A DNA stretch of 64,000 nt, from positions 37,220,154 to 37,284,153 of the forward strand of contig NC_084886.1 of assembly GCF_958979055.1 (NCBI RefSeq), in the 5' to 3' direction. This stretch comes from Alnus glutinosa. Its lineage: Eukaryota; Streptophyta; Magnoliopsida; Fagales; Betulaceae. Position 1 is the stretch's first letter, and every line of letters begins with the position of its first letter. The notes below the pieces were generated by a model. That model was not told the origin of the DNA. It saw only the letters and a list, made by a program, of their open reading frames with translations, and made no database searches. Below are positions 1-11,139 of this stretch, in pieces. The position numbers and the translations under genes are program-made.

Positions 1-1868
1 AAACAAATCATCTCAAAGCATATACATTTCATCATATGGTTGGTTCGGTTTCATAAACAATATATATTTTTATCAATCCAATACATATAAAAATATATAT
101 TTTCTCAGTGAGTGGAATACCCACCTTAGCTGCATTGGACTCCAACTTGAACTCTACATTGGAGAACCCACTTGAAGTCTCCAATCCAGACACTATCCTG
201 CAAATATTGGTACCATTAGACTACAATATTGAATCCCATACTCTATGACATCCTAACTACCCTCATGCTCACACATCAAATAACCCGTGTGCTCACACGT
301 CGCTTTATCCACTTCTAAAACTTAATTAAGCGCCTAAACTATTATTAGGTTAACATTTATGTCTAGGTTCATATAATCTTTGTTTATTAATACAATGTTG
401 TATTTACTATTTTATTTAGCTTATTTGTTACTGTTGTGTCACATTATTATTCCTAATCCTTTTTATAGCTTGTTGCTATTTACTAAGTTCACAATATTTA
501 TACTTAAGCCATATACATGTATTTGTATACATATATACATACACATATACAACGCTTAAGCCTAACCGATAATACACTAAAACACTTGGTGTACATGGAT
601 AGGTGATTAGGTACTAAGTTGTCTTGTTATCATTATTAACTATTAAGTCTTATAGTTAGTTTATCCATTTAAGTTAACTAAGTATATTCGATCCCTTTAT
701 ATATACTTATTGACGAAAGATTATATTAGACATCACAACTCTATGTTCTTTTAACATCGACCACTACATTAACACTTTACTAGTTTCTAACCTTCCAAGA
801 AATTTAGATTATAAGACTTAGACACACTAGTAATCACTTATCTTATTTCTCATTCCCACTTAGTACCAAGATGGGGACTTAATCAATAATTAGCAATTCA
901 TCCTCCTTTAAACATCCAAATGGTTTATAATAAAGAATCCAACATTAATCAATTCCACTTTATCCAATCTATACCCAAAATCCTCATAGACGGTCTCTTA
1001 ATCCATCCAAGCTTTAAAACATACTTACAACACTAAAATAACTCATAGTAGAGAACTTACTAAATTCCAATAAATCATTTGCACTCTCTTTTGTATAGTA
1101 CAATTAACCCATTCCCTATTTCCACCTCATTCGCCATTTACACCAAAAGGATCTAACACATTAACTTCAACATCATAGTTCACTCCAAATCAACACCAAA
1201 TTTGGATTCAACAACATACACACATCAAAGCCATAAAACCAACTCTAAGGGCACCAATTCACAATCACTTTAAATCAGCCCCATTCACCACCAAGTTCCA
1301 TCAACAAAGCTCAAGAAATATCATCAAATCAACCAACACATCAACCAACAATAATCATACCTATTCAGCCATCAACATAACATTCAATAAAAATCACTAA
1401 CAATCCTATACAATATCAAACGGCCAATCGCATAATCATAGCCATCCATAACTAAAATCATAAACCAGCTTTAATAAACCCCCAAAACAGGACACTTTTG
1501 AGCCCTACACCTCATGGGTTCCACCCAAAATTATCAAGAATCGCATACCTATATTCAGCCCATACTTCTCCAAAACATTCCATCACCTAGCCTAACAATC
1601 AAAACACTGCAAACCATGGGGCACATCCAAAAACCATTTAACCGGCTAAAACACCTCACCATCGGAACAGAACCCCCAAAACAGAAAACATCAACTACCT
1701 AATCACGGCTCAGCCGATCCAACAACCAACAGGGTTTATAATAATCCAATTTACAAATTAAATTAAATCATAGAATTTTTATACCTTAGGGATTTTCCTC
1801 AACAAATCCACCGGAAATCGCTACTGGACCGCCGGAAAACTCGCCGGAAACCTAGCCTTTAAGCCGTT

Positions 1869-1896
1869 GGGTTCTGGGTTGCTCGGGTCGTACGGG
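1869..1896 (+). other. Potential G-quadruplex motif in LTR
   Basis: Four GGG runs separated by loops of 4, 6 and 6 bases, followed by further GGGTC repeats to about 1940. A matching G-rich stretch occurs at 35825-35871 in a related LTR. Folding is predicted from the pattern only. Confidence 0.5.
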
Positions 1897-2159
1897 TTTG
1901 AGCTCACGGGTCGCGGGTCTAGGCTTCGGGTCTGGCGGTTACTCGGGTCTCCGAGTCTCTTCAGGTTGCGGGCTAGCCGGAAATCCATCGGGTTCCGCCG
2001 GATTTCGAATCGGAGCGCCAGTCATGGAGGATCGGACCTCCCCTGGGTTGTGAGTACTCCGGTTCTCTCCCCCTTCGGTTTCATCTCTCACCCTCCCGAT
2101 CTCATCTCTCGGTCTCTCCCTCTAAAACTCTCTCTCCGATCTCCCACTCTCGTTCGGTG

Positions 2160-2292
2160 AAGAGAAGAAGAAAGGAAGAATAGAGAAGAAGAAGTAGAAA
2201 GAAGAAGAAAGAAGAAGAACAAGAAAAGAACAAGCAGTCGTGGACTGCTGTCCACCGAGGAGAAAAAGAAGAAAAAGAAAAGGAAAAGAAAA
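2160..2292 (+). repeat. GAA-rich purine tract after CT-rich tract
   Basis: A CT-rich stretch (about 2060-2155) is followed by almost pure purine sequence (GAAGAA-type). The same order occurs at 36070-36330 in the related LTR, so this is an LTR feature and not coding sequence. Confidence 0.6.
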
Positions 2293-2529
2293 TGGATAAG
2301 GGAGAAAAAGAGTAAAATTACTAAAATGCCCCTCAACTTTAATTCTTTTATTTGTTAATTGCTATTTAACCCCCACATTAAAACTAACTACGTTTTACCC
2401 CTTACCTTAAACTCTTTATTTTTCAATTATATAAACATAATCACTTAATATCCATTATTAATCTCATCTATTTAATAAGCATAATTTATTAAATTGCTAA
2501 ATTCCCTATTTATTTTCTTGGCCTTCACA

Positions 2530-3554
2530 AGGGTACACCAATTCATTCTCTTTCTGTTTGGAAATTCCTTTGAATTAATCTTTTCTCGCATACTATTTGC
2601 TTTTCAATATCCTGTTTTGTTTGACTTGACAATTATGTGAAAGGTGCATCGCATGGTGATAATCCCACATGCCTTAGCTTTGATGTTTGCTTTACTTTCT
2701 TGAACTTGTATGAGAATTTCCTTTTTCTTTTCCAGACTTGTTTTTTGAAGGTGACAGTAAATTGTAGATTTCTTGTCTTCCCATTGGGCCTTTTTAAGGG
2801 TTTGAAAGTCCGAAACATATATGGGTGAAAACTCAATCACCACAAAATCATATGTCTTTGTTTTGCTGTAAAGGTTGGTATAGTCAACAATTCGGACTCG
2901 GGGCACAAAGAAGTACAAGAAAACCCAGAGCACAAATAAATACTAGTAAATGACTCTTATTAAAACCCTCGGAAGTTGTAAATTTGGATTAGAATTTCCT
3001 ACAATTTTTTTTTGAAATTGTAGATTTTAAAATTACAGAATTCAAGCCGTTTCCCTACATCGAATGATTTGAAAAATGCTACTTATAAAAGCTTGTACTA
3101 CCACTAGCCTAGTAGACTGCTAGTCCAAACACAACCCCAAAGCTCTGTTGGCGCCCAATATTCAAGCAACCAATTAGGTGTGACTCCAAGGCCACCTAGA
3201 AGCCCACGAGTCCAAACCCCCCTGCAAGCATCCGGCATAGGGGGCAGGTCACCTGCAGGAAAACTCAATTAATGCTACAAATCCCTGTAATTACGACATA
3301 GCAAATTACTCTCTTAAAGAAAGAAAGATTGCCTAGCAAAAAGAACACCTAAGGTAACAAATCCCTGTAATTATGACATAGCCACTAAAATAGTGATACT
3401 TGCCTTATCCAGGCATCCAATCAAGCCAAGACTATGTCTATATAAGGTTGGCCAAAGGCAAGGTTCAAGTATACTCTCATACCCTAATCTTTACCTATTT
3501 CTTTCATTCTCACAGTCATACTTTAAAGGTATCCTTCTTCTTACGATTCATAAA
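2530..3554. other. Intergenic; duplicated GRAS-upstream fragment
   Basis: No gene seen. About 2680-2790 resembles 8900-8990, which lies just upstream of the GRAS gene at 9263: both share GATGTTTGCTTTACTTT and then a TTTTGAAGGTGA block. A short direct repeat containing AATCCCTGTAATTA occurs near 3280 and 3358. Confidence 0.45.
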
Positions 3555-3800
3555 GAGAGGGATACCAAGGTATTTTAGCTCTAGCCGGGATAGGAGCAAG
3601 GTGAAGAATATCATTGATGGATGCTCTAGAAGCAGGCTTGGAATTTTTGCTAAAGAACACAACAGATTTAGCCTGATTAATACACTGACCTGACCATTAC
3701 GAGTAAGTTGAGAGGCAATTAAGGATCACATTGGTTTTACTGGCTTTGGCACGAGAGAAGATCATCACATCATCGGCAAACCAAAGTTGTGAGATATGAG
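3555..3800 (-). pseudogene. LINE reverse transcriptase fragment
   Basis: Translated on the minus strand this reads as non-LTR retrotransposon reverse transcriptase, including the catalytic FADD box (LWFADDVMIFSRA) and downstream residues typical of plant L1 elements. At least one in-frame stop is present. Neither the ORF start nor a poly(A) tail is visible, so it is an internal relic. Confidence 0.75.
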
Positions 3801-3829
3801 GGCTCTGACTAGCTTGGTTGGTCGCACGC

Positions 3830-3845
3830 GGGGGGGGGGGGGGGG
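3830..3845 (+). repeat. Poly-G run
   Basis: Sixteen consecutive G residues directly beside the LINE relic; length may be affected by sequencing or assembly. Confidence 0.8.
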
Positions 3846-4440
3846 TGTAGAGCCACCCGTTGGTTTTTCAGTTTTATTTATTCATTTATTTTTTTTACGA
3901 ATTTATGAAATGTATTTTTGTCTTATTAAAAAAATTTAGAATAATTTTTGTCTTTTTACTAACTTTAAGGGAGACATTGACAATTGTTTAGTAGTTTGGG
4001 GGATATTGTCCCAATTGAAATTTTGGAGAATATTGTTCCAATTGAAAGTTTAGGGAACATTGTCAATTAGGTGGTAGTGGGGAGTATGTGAACTTTTCCG
4101 AAAACATAAAAACTAATTTTTTTTTTCTAAAAAAAAAAAAAAAATCAAAAAACCAAAAAATAAAAGAAAAAATAAAATAAGAAAATAAGGGGTGGTTCGA
4201 AAACCAACCCCATGTGTCTGAGAGTGGTCTGGCCACTAGCAATGTGTGTGTGTGATTTTTTTTTTTTTTTTTTTATTGCTTTTTCTTTTTTAAATTTTTC
4301 GAATTTTTAGAGTTTTTTAGATTTTTATTTTTATTAAGAGTATTTTTGTTATTAGGGTGAACATTGATATTGCTTGGTAGTTTAGACAAGATGTTTGGTA
4401 AACATTGACAATAAAGTGGTAGTTTGAGGGAAGTATATAT
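3846..4440. repeat. Dispersed AT-rich repeat (family also at 11.1-11.7 kb)
   Basis: Contains blocks such as GAGCCACCC, GGTTTTTCA, TTTTTGTCTTATTAAAAAAA and variants of GGGACATTGACAATT that recur at 11140-11700. Probably a non-autonomous DNA element; ends not resolved. No coding sequence. Confidence 0.5.
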
Positions 4441-4720
4441 AATTTTCTCATTTATTTATTTAGGATCGATGATAGTAAGGACTTCCTGTATTAAAAAAAT
4501 AACATTTGGTAAAGAGTTTTGTTGTGGATATTTTATTTGAATAGTAGTAAGAAGTAATTAATGTGATATAAAGATAAAATGATATTTGAATGAGAGAAAA
4601 GTAAATAAAGTTGTTCGGAAACTTAAAAAAAATAAAAAAAATAAAAAATAAAGGCAAGAGAGATGAATGTGTTGTCTAACAAATAGTTTATAGGCCTAAG
4701 ACAAGAAAATTAATGATTAT

Positions 4721-5060
4721 TGTGAAAAATCTTTGGACTTATTGACACTCTCAAAAGTCGCACGCCTTGAGAAATGAGGAGATATCATAGCTTATAAAGT
4801 GTCCAGGTGAAGAAAATCTTAGCGATGTGGGACACTTTAATTCGGCCTCTCACGGCTCACGTATGACAACTAATGGCCAAACACGTAGACAACAACGGGA
4901 GGGAAATGCCCATCATCGCAAGAAGCATGTGGCTCTGATACCATGTGAAAAATTTATTGGTCAATTGACACTCTCAAAAGACGCTTTGAGAGAAGATAAG
5001 GACACAATAGCTTATAAAGTGTTCAGGTGAAAAAAAATATTAACGATGTCGAACACTTCA
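4721..5060 (-). mobile_element. TRIM (miniature LTR retrotransposon)
   Basis: Two direct repeats of about 117-119 bases (4721-4839 and 4944-5060) flank an internal region of about 104 bases. Read on the minus strand the repeats end in TTTTTCACA, and the 5' one is immediately followed by TGGTATCAGAGCC (4943-4931), the initiator-tRNA-Met primer site. A purine-rich GTGAGAGGCC stretch precedes the 3' repeat. Size and layout match terminal-repeat retrotransposons in miniature; there is no coding capacity. A clean target duplication was not resolved (ATTAT at 4716-4720, a second ATTAT at 5064-5068). It lies about 200 bases beyond the 3' end of the GRAS gene at 5276. Confidence 0.75.
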
Positions 5061-5275
5061 CCAATTATGCTGGTAAACACAAAAACAAATAAGTACAACA
5101 CGAGTAACTATTGATGAGCGGCTGCCCTGAATCCTGTTAGGACTTGATAAGCTTATGTAGCGCTAGCTTGACAACAGATCACTACCTACTATAGTACTAT
5201 TATACTATGATCATCATCCTATGATCGGAATGCGGTTGTTTCAGTTCAATCGACACTTGCAATAAATTACAGGGG

Positions 5276-6628
5276 TTATGAAACAAGAGATTCAGAGAGC
5301 ATACTGCAAATCCTTTTCTGGGACTTTCCTTGGTGGAACTTCCAGGATGAAAGCGAAAGAATTGGCCTTCCCTTCCACCCAACAGTTAGGCATTTCCCAT
5401 TCATATCGAGTGTGCAAGAGCTCCCACAAGCAAAGTTCTTCACCAACAATTGCGCCTGATACAAAGAAGACGTGCTAAGCTCTTGTTCCACCATACCAAA
5501 TCTTTCAAAAAAGACCCTCCAAGCATCAATCTTCATGCGCCTGAAAACTCTATCCTCACCCTCCGTTGCAACAATGTTTAGTATCTCCTGACCCGAGTAT
5601 GCCGCTTCCAATGTCATCCTATTATTTTGATCCATACAAACTTCAAGGCTTTCAAAAAAAGCACTGTAGAACAACAGTGCTTCCTGGAAACGGCCCAAGA
5701 AAGTTGGTGAATTGTGATCTGCTTCAACTTCTGAGATCACCATCACACATGGATTGAGATCTCTAAGCACTTTGATCAGTGATTCCAGGCAAACAGGCTT
5801 CGTTATCATATTATTGAGCAGAAACCGGGAATTGACAGCAACAACTTCATCAGCCTCTGTCTCAAACATGTCTTTGTTTAGATCTTTGATGTCTCTCACC
5901 ATAACTGTTTTGAATGAAAATGGCAAGTTTAAAGTCTCTGCAAAACGGGCAAGTCTGTTACCTGTCTCCTCAATTTTGTTTCCTGAAGTTGTTCCAACAG
6001 CGGTTATTTTAAGAATCTCAACTGGGAATTCCTCACGAGTGGCAAGAGCTTGCATCAACACTATACTCTGTAAACCATTTCTGATTGCAAGGTCAATGTA
6101 GTGAATCTTTTTGGCAGAAGCCACACTTTCTACCATTGCCTGGATTCCTGCAAATTGAGTAACTTGACTGAAGGGAAGCTGAAGATAACATGAGATGAGA
6201 GTAGGATTTCCATACTCCTTCTCTTCATGATGAGATGCATGTTCTTCATTACTGTTTAAGCCTTTCACTGCAGTTCTCCCCGTTTGTCTATCAATCCTCT
6301 CTTGGAGAGCTTTGGCAAAATAATGAACGGTTCTTTGAACCGAAGTTCCTGTCCTGGAGGACAAGAAATCACATAGCTTTAGCAGTCTGCTTCCTTCATC
6401 AAACTCTTGCTTGGAAACCTTCTCGGCTGAAGCTAAAAGAAGACATGCAAGTTCGACATCTTTGGTTTCTTGGCAGGAGAGACCAAACGGAGCACTGCTG
6501 AAAACATGGTTAGGCATGGAGTGAAATTGATGATCATCAATACAGTTTTGGGAAGAGAAACGAATGAACCTTGCTTCCGCTTCTCTCATGACTTCCTCAG
6601 CGGATAATAATCTACGGACATTTGCCAT
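5276..6628 (-). CDS. GRAS-family transcriptional regulator, DELLA-related, copy 1
   Basis: Intronless 450-residue protein. Visible GRAS-domain parts are leucine heptad repeat I (about 58-115, VELACLLLASAEKV), the VHIID core as IHYIDLAIRNG (175-185), the second leucine region (about 225-270), a PFYRE-like stretch with LNPCVMVISEVEADHNSP (291-308) and the C-terminal SAW region with W370, W418 and W429. It resembles proteins usually called DELLA or RGL-like, but the N-terminus is short (about 55 residues) and lacks the DELLA and TVHYNP motifs, so gibberellin-triggered degradation is not expected. GRAS proteins act in the nucleus as co-regulators. The start is supported by alignment with copy 2 (both open M-x-x-VRR-L-SAEEVM). 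The two copies are about 75-80% identical in the C-terminal region by eye. Target genes are unknown. Confidence 0.92.
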   Translation of the reverse strand: MANVRRLLSAEEVMREAEARFIRFSSQNCIDDHQFHSMPNHVFSSAPFGLSCQETKDVELACLLLASAEKVSKQEFDEGSRLLKLCDFLSSRTGTSVQRTVHYFAKALQERIDRQTGRTAVKGLNSNEEHASHHEEKEYGNPTLISCYLQLPFSQVTQFAGIQAMVESVASAKKIHYIDLAIRNGLQSIVLMQALATREEFPVEILKITAVGTTSGNKIEETGNRLARFAETLNLPFSFKTVMVRDIKDLNKDMFETEADEVVAVNSRFLLNNMITKPVCLESLIKVLRDLNPCVMVISEVEADHNSPTFLGRFQEALLFYSAFFESLEVCMDQNNRMTLEAAYSGQEILNIVATEGEDRVFRRMKIDAWRVFFERFGMVEQELSTSSLYQAQLLVKNFACGSSCTLDMNGKCLTVGWKGRPILSLSSWKFHQGKSQKRICSMLSESLVS

Positions 6629-6821
6629 GATTCAAGCGTACAAATCTACTGTTTTTGCTTCAATGTTAATCTGGAACATCATGCACGTACGCTAGAGATT
6701 GGCCTGCTTTGAAATGACAAAAAAAAAAAATGGTTCCATGCTTTCCCTCTTCCTTCTTTTCTTGACCCTTAAAGTGAGGAATAGCTGAACCATCTAAACA
6801 ATGGAGGCCAGAATACAGTAC

Positions 6822-6831
6822 TATATATATT
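6822..6831 (-). promoter_or_regulatory. Candidate TATA box for GRAS copy 1
   Basis: TATATATAG-type sequence on the minus strand about 195 bases upstream of the ATG at 6628. A diverged duplicated block of about 80 bases (GATTTCTT...GCCGTCCCCCT) follows upstream at 6880-7030. Confidence 0.4.
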
Positions 6832-7039
6832 TGCATCGTTGAGAAATTAAGATGGCCGGGGATATAGCGTTAAAAAACAGGGAAGATTTCTTATAGTTTA
6901 TGAGGAATATTCTCTATAGCCGTCCCCCTCTCTCTCATTTTGGAGCTCTCGCCATTAAAATAGGAAAGATTTCTTTTAGTTTTTTAATGAATATTCTTAT
7001 TGCCGTCCCCCTAGGCTCTAGCTCTCTTTATTTTTTGAT

Positions 7040-7223
7040 TTCTCGCCCTAGCTAACAACACTAAAAGGACGGACCAAGATTCCTTCCTATGCTAAATGGT
7101 GATAAATATATGGTAAATAAAATGTAGTCTACCCATTAATTGTTTCAAATTCAATATTGGGAGAGGTTTGGTCAAATCAGTGTTTATTGTACGTTTTACT
7201 ATTTACCATATTTATAAAACTAC

Positions 7224-7268
<45 letters not shown>

Positions 7269-7311
7269 GGGTTGGCATCGATCCTATGTACGTACGTACG
7301 TAAATACATAA

Positions 7312-7346
<35 letters not shown>

Positions 7347-8070
7347 CACCTTAAAATTTCATTATCCAACAATCCAAAATAGTACGTCAACATGCATGCA
7401 CAAGCTGAAACAATGCTCAAAAACTCACCTTTTACAACAACAAAACACCCTCACTAACTATATAACCAAAATTTAATGTAGCTTAATCATAATTTAAGCA
7501 CCGTTGAGCTATGACTTGATAATCAACTCCCGTCACCCTACCCTGTCTCGGTATATGGCCAGCCAACCAGCTAAATGTGTCGGCCTTTGTATGGCATTTT
7601 CGGTCAAAGTAAAGCAAACAATTCCATTAATTACGTTAGGTAGATTGATATTTTGGGAAGTCTTTTGGTGAGCCCATAATTAGTATATTGAGACACTTCA
7701 TAACCCAAAAGCTTAAGCATATGGGTTTAGACTCAACTATGTTATATTAACCACGTACTTACAGTTCTTACATCTTTTCAATGTGAGACTCAATCCTTTT
7801 ACACTCACATATGTATACTCAACAATCTCTCTCTCATGTCTGAGGCCGCCACCACATGCATTGATATACTTCCCTTCAAATGGAAGAATTTTTTTTTTTT
7901 TTTTTTTTTTATCAATCTTACGGGCCTCTCCAAGATCACGTCATGCACCTTAATTTGTCTATATATACTCCATAGACTCTTGTTTGTTTATGTGCCATGC
8001 ATCTTTTAACTTCTTCTATAGGGACCCTTATTCATGCTCACGGCTTGCACATTTGTTCCTCATCAATCAC
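7040..8070. other. Intergenic AT-rich spacer with simple repeats
   Basis: Contains a poly-T run (about 7226-7264), GTACGTACGTAC near 7289, a (TA)n tract (about 7313-7342) and a second poly-T run near 7890. No gene recognised. Confidence 0.6.
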
Positions 8071-8074
8071 ATTG

Positions 8075-8305
8075 TGAATGACTTCATCTGACAAATTAAA
8101 ACAGATCACACTAGCAGCCTTCACATCCATCTCTTCTTACTCATCATGGCCCATCTTCTTGGGTTTCTTTGCCTTGCGCAATAATGCCTTGTTTGAATCA
8201 ACAGATCCTTCATCCTCATCTGCCAAAAGAGATAAATTGTTCTTTACATTGAATATCTCCACTTCATACTTGGTGCTCACCATATATAGTTTTCCGTTAG
8301 TTTAA
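8075..8305 (-). pseudogene. Copia gag N-terminal fragment
   Basis: Minus-strand translation, with frame disturbances, gives blocks of a Ty1/Copia Gag start: TKYEVEIFNVKNN, then ADEDEG, then NKALLRKAKKPKKMG and a DEVIH block. It directly follows the primer site at 8315-8331 and an LTR, as expected for the 5' end of a Copia element. The rest of the element is missing. Confidence 0.65.
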
Positions 8306-8314
8306 AATACCGAA

Positions 8315-8843
8315 CCTTAGCTCTAATACCACTTGTTATGCACACACAAGACCACTTGTTGTGTAGAAAGAGATCACAATTACAGTAAATAAGGCAAGAA
8401 GAATCACACATATGAATAACACCAAGATTTATATAGTTATCTCAATATGAGGTACGTCTACTAGCAGAAGTGATTACAAAGAAATTCACTATCAAAGATA
8501 GATTACAAGATTGTAGAGAAACAATCACTCAAAACCCAAAAGCCCATTATACCCAAATCTTATCCTCACACAGTTCTCTGACTATAACACATAAAACAGA
8601 ACATAAGATCATAAAAAAGATTGCAATTCAAAGTCTTCTTCTTTCTCCTTTGCTGAGCGGCTTCTCTTCGCTGGGCTTTCTCTAAGGGCTTCTTTTCTGT
8701 TCTCTATTCCTCTCTCACTTTTCTCCACTCACACATATGGCCGAATGCCACAACTTGCTCCGACGTATGCAAGAAAAGCATACCATAAAACCATATGTTT
8801 TAGAGAATAAAAATCCTGCGCCAACGTATATTATCCCATCTCA
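8315..8843 (-). repeat. Copia 5' LTR relic with primer-binding site
   Basis: On the minus strand an LTR ending CATAACA (boundary at 8334) is followed after two bases by TGGTATTAGAGCTAAGG (8331-8315), a one-mismatch form of the tRNA-Met primer site. A TATATAA-type box lies at about 8431-8438. The upstream edge near 8843 is a guess from TGAGATGGG; no target duplication found. It sits between the two divergent GRAS genes. Confidence 0.6.
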
Positions 8844-9199
8844 CTTGCCAGTTTTTTATTTGACTAGCCAATGTGAAGTTGCATGCCAGGATGTTTGCTT
8901 TACTTTTTTGAACTAGTTTGGATATTATTTTTGAAGGTGAGAGTAATCTGCGGATTAATTTCCTTGTCTTTTCTTTTTCATATTCTTTTCATTTGCGAAA
9001 TCATTGCTGGCTGGTGTTCTTAGCATATTTCTTCAACTCAACGCTTTGTGGTTGGTCTTCAATAACAATTTAGTTCAAATCCTTGATACCCAGATCAATT
9101 TAGTTCAAATCCTTGTTATACTCGTCAGGACAGCTACATATGTTACTAAATAATTCTTTTGCTCACAATTGAGTCGATAGGCTCTAGATTTCATTGTCT

Positions 9200-9208
9200 T
9201 TATATATA
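9200..9208 (+). promoter_or_regulatory. TATA box for GRAS copy 2
   Basis: TTATATATA 55 bases before the ATG at 9263, a normal spacing for a plant gene with a short leader. Confidence 0.6.
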
Positions 9209-9262
9209 TCGGCGTGGAATCCAAATTGAGAAACAGAGGGCTACGTGAAAAGCTTCACAACC

Positions 9263-10519
9263 ATGGGTATAGTCCGTAGATTATCAGCTGAAGAAGTCAT
9301 GAAAGTAGCGAAAGCAATGTTAATCCAAAATTGTGTTGATCCCTCCTTGCCAAAACATGTTTTTGGCCTCTCCCACCAAGAAACCACAGATGTGGAGCTA
9401 GCATGTCTTCTTCTAGCTTCCGCAGAGAAGGTTGCCAAGCAAGAACATGATGAAGGGAGCAGATTGCTAAACCTCTGTGATTTCTTGTCCTCCAGGACAG
9501 GAAGTTCAGTTCAAAGAACCGTTCATTATTTTACCAAAGCTCTCCAAGAGAGGATTGCTAGAGAAGCTGGGAGAAATGAAGAAGAGGGATACCGTCATTC
9601 AGAAGAGACAATGGCGTACGGGAATCCTACTATCATTTCATGTTTCCTTAACCTTCCCTTTAGCCAAGTTACTCAATTTGCAGGAATCCAAACAATTGTA
9701 GAGAGTGTGACTTCCGTGAAAAGGGTCCACTACATTGACCTTGCAATCAGAAGTGGTACTCAGTGCATAGTGTTGATGCAAGCCCTTGCAACTAGCCATG
9801 AATGCCCTATCGAGCTTCTTAAAATAACTGCGGTTGGAACATCATCAAAACAGAAAATGGAGGAGACAGGGAAAGGACTCGCCCGTTTTGCTGAGGCTTT
9901 AAACTTACCCTTTTCATTCCAAATAATTTTGGTGAGAGACATCCAAGATCTCAACAAAGATATGTTCCAGACACAGGCTGATGAAGTTGTTGCCATCTAT
10001 TCCCCTGTTCTGCTAAATCATATGATAAGGAAACCTTCTCGCTTGGAATCTCTGCTGAAAGTGGTTAGAAAGCTCAACCCATGTGTCATGGTGGTGATCG
10101 AAGCAGACACAGATCACAATTCACCAAATTTCTTAGGCCGTTTCAATGATGCGCTCTTATCCTACAGTGCATATTTCGAATGCCTTGAAGTTTGCATGGA
10201 TCGGAGTGATCCCAATAGGATGACAATGGAAGATACATACCTGAGTCGGCAGATAAGAAACATTGTTGCGACAGAGGGTGAGGACAGAGTTTTCAGGCGC
10301 ATGAAGATTGAGGCTTGGAGGAACCTTTTCGCAGGATTTAGTATGGTCGAACAAGAGCTTAGCATGTCATCTTTGTATCAGGCAGAACTTCTGGTGAAAA
10401 GCTTTGCTTGTGGGAGCTCTTGCACGCTTGATAGGAATGGAAAATGCCTGACTATTGGGTGGAAAGGAAGGTCATTTCTTTCAGTTTCGGCTTGGAAATT
10501 CCACCAAGAAGAAGCCTAG
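9263..10519 (+). CDS. GRAS-family transcriptional regulator, DELLA-related, copy 2
   Basis: Intronless 418-residue paralogue of the GRAS gene at 5276-6628, in the opposite orientation. An in-frame GTG lies 18 bases upstream at 9245, but the ATG at 9263 has a strong context (ACAACCATGG) and gives the same N-terminus as copy 1 (VRRLSAEEVM). GRAS landmarks are the first leucine repeat (VELACLLLASAEKV), VHYIDLAIRSG for VHIID, LNPCVMVVIEADTDHNSP in the PFYRE region, and a SAW region with RRMKIEAW, GWKGRS and SAWKF. It also lacks a DELLA domain. It has a shorter N-terminal linker than copy 1. Both copies are open, suggesting recent duplication with both retained. The promoter is confined to about 400 bases by the Copia relic upstream. 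Confidence 0.92.
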   Translation: MGIVRRLSAEEVMKVAKAMLIQNCVDPSLPKHVFGLSHQETTDVELACLLLASAEKVAKQEHDEGSRLLNLCDFLSSRTGSSVQRTVHYFTKALQERIAREAGRNEEEGYRHSEETMAYGNPTIISCFLNLPFSQVTQFAGIQTIVESVTSVKRVHYIDLAIRSGTQCIVLMQALATSHECPIELLKITAVGTSSKQKMEETGKGLARFAEALNLPFSFQIILVRDIQDLNKDMFQTQADEVVAIYSPVLLNHMIRKPSRLESLLKVVRKLNPCVMVVIEADTDHNSPNFLGRFNDALLSYSAYFECLEVCMDRSDPNRMTMEDTYLSRQIRNIVATEGEDRVFRRMKIEAWRNLFAGFSMVEQELSMSSLYQAELLVKSFACGSSCTLDRNGKCLTIGWKGRSFLSVSAWKFHQEEA

Positions 10520-10629
10520 AAAGGAATCTCTGATGTAATTTGTTAATAAGTGTTCCCCCTCTGATCGAACTACCTTATTTAAAAATGAGGGGGCTATACA
10601 TGCACCCTTAATTTCCCTCTCATTCTCTC

Positions 10630-10702
10630 TTTTCATTAAACAAATTGATTTTAATGACATCAGAGACTACTTTTTTATTAAAATCAATTTGTTTAATGAA
10701 AA
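10630..10702. repeat. Perfect 26-bp inverted repeat (hairpin)
   Basis: Arms 10630-10655 and 10677-10702 are exact reverse complements with a 21-base spacer, 111 bases after the stop of GRAS copy 2. It may be a small MITE relic or a structure in the 3' UTR; no target duplication identified. Confidence 0.75.
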
Positions 10703-11139
10703 TGAGGAAATGAAGGGAATGAATGAATGTTTTTTTAGCATCCCTTCAAAAATATCAAACACATGACAAAACAACATAAAACATAGTACAACGGCTATCT
10801 CTTAGCCTTTGTACTTTAGATTTTGCTTGATGATCCTACGGCTCCTATCATAGATGTCCATCTCCATTATCGCGATGGTCATCATAGGATACAAGAATTT
10901 CATATTTTTTGCAACTTGGTCAATTGGTCCGAGCCATAAAGGTGTGTCATATGAACCTCATAGAACAACTTCAAAGATTCACCTATGTTATTAAGACTTA
11001 AGAATTATCATTATCCAATGTTAGTCTCATCAAAATTTGAAATTGGAGAAAGATTTGGGTATAGATGTTTCGATAAGATGATCACTCTCGAGGTGGTGCT
11101 AACCAGATTTGACATGCGGCCGGTTCGGGTGGCCCCGGC
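10703..11139. other. Intergenic, no feature recognised
   Basis: Mixed-composition sequence without credible ORF, RNA gene or repeat structure. Confidence 0.4.

Larger units (their letters stand above)
1..2529 (+). repeat. 3' part of a large LTR (left end outside window)
   Basis: Roughly the first 950 bases resemble, in reverse complement, the truncated LTR at 46.5-47.5 kb (shared blocks around 100-180 and 560-620). Bases 1780-2330 resemble the 3' third of the solo LTR at 33435-36472: CCGGAAA-rich stretch, GGGTC repeats, CT-rich tract, then GAA-rich tract. The sequence ends in TTCACA at 2529, matching the TGTGA start of the 46-49 kb copy as terminal inverted repeats. No primer-binding site follows, so it is a solo LTR or a 3' LTR. 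Small ORFs in it are not genes. Confidence 0.55.

Noticed and set aside
1867-2160. 97-codon ORF in the GGGTC-rich stretch
   Set aside because: Open only because of composition; lies inside an LTR and has a matching noncoding tract at 35.8 kb.
9245-9262. GTG as start of GRAS copy 2
   Set aside because: A plant nuclear gene would use the ATG at 9263, which has a good context and matches the paralogue's N-terminus.
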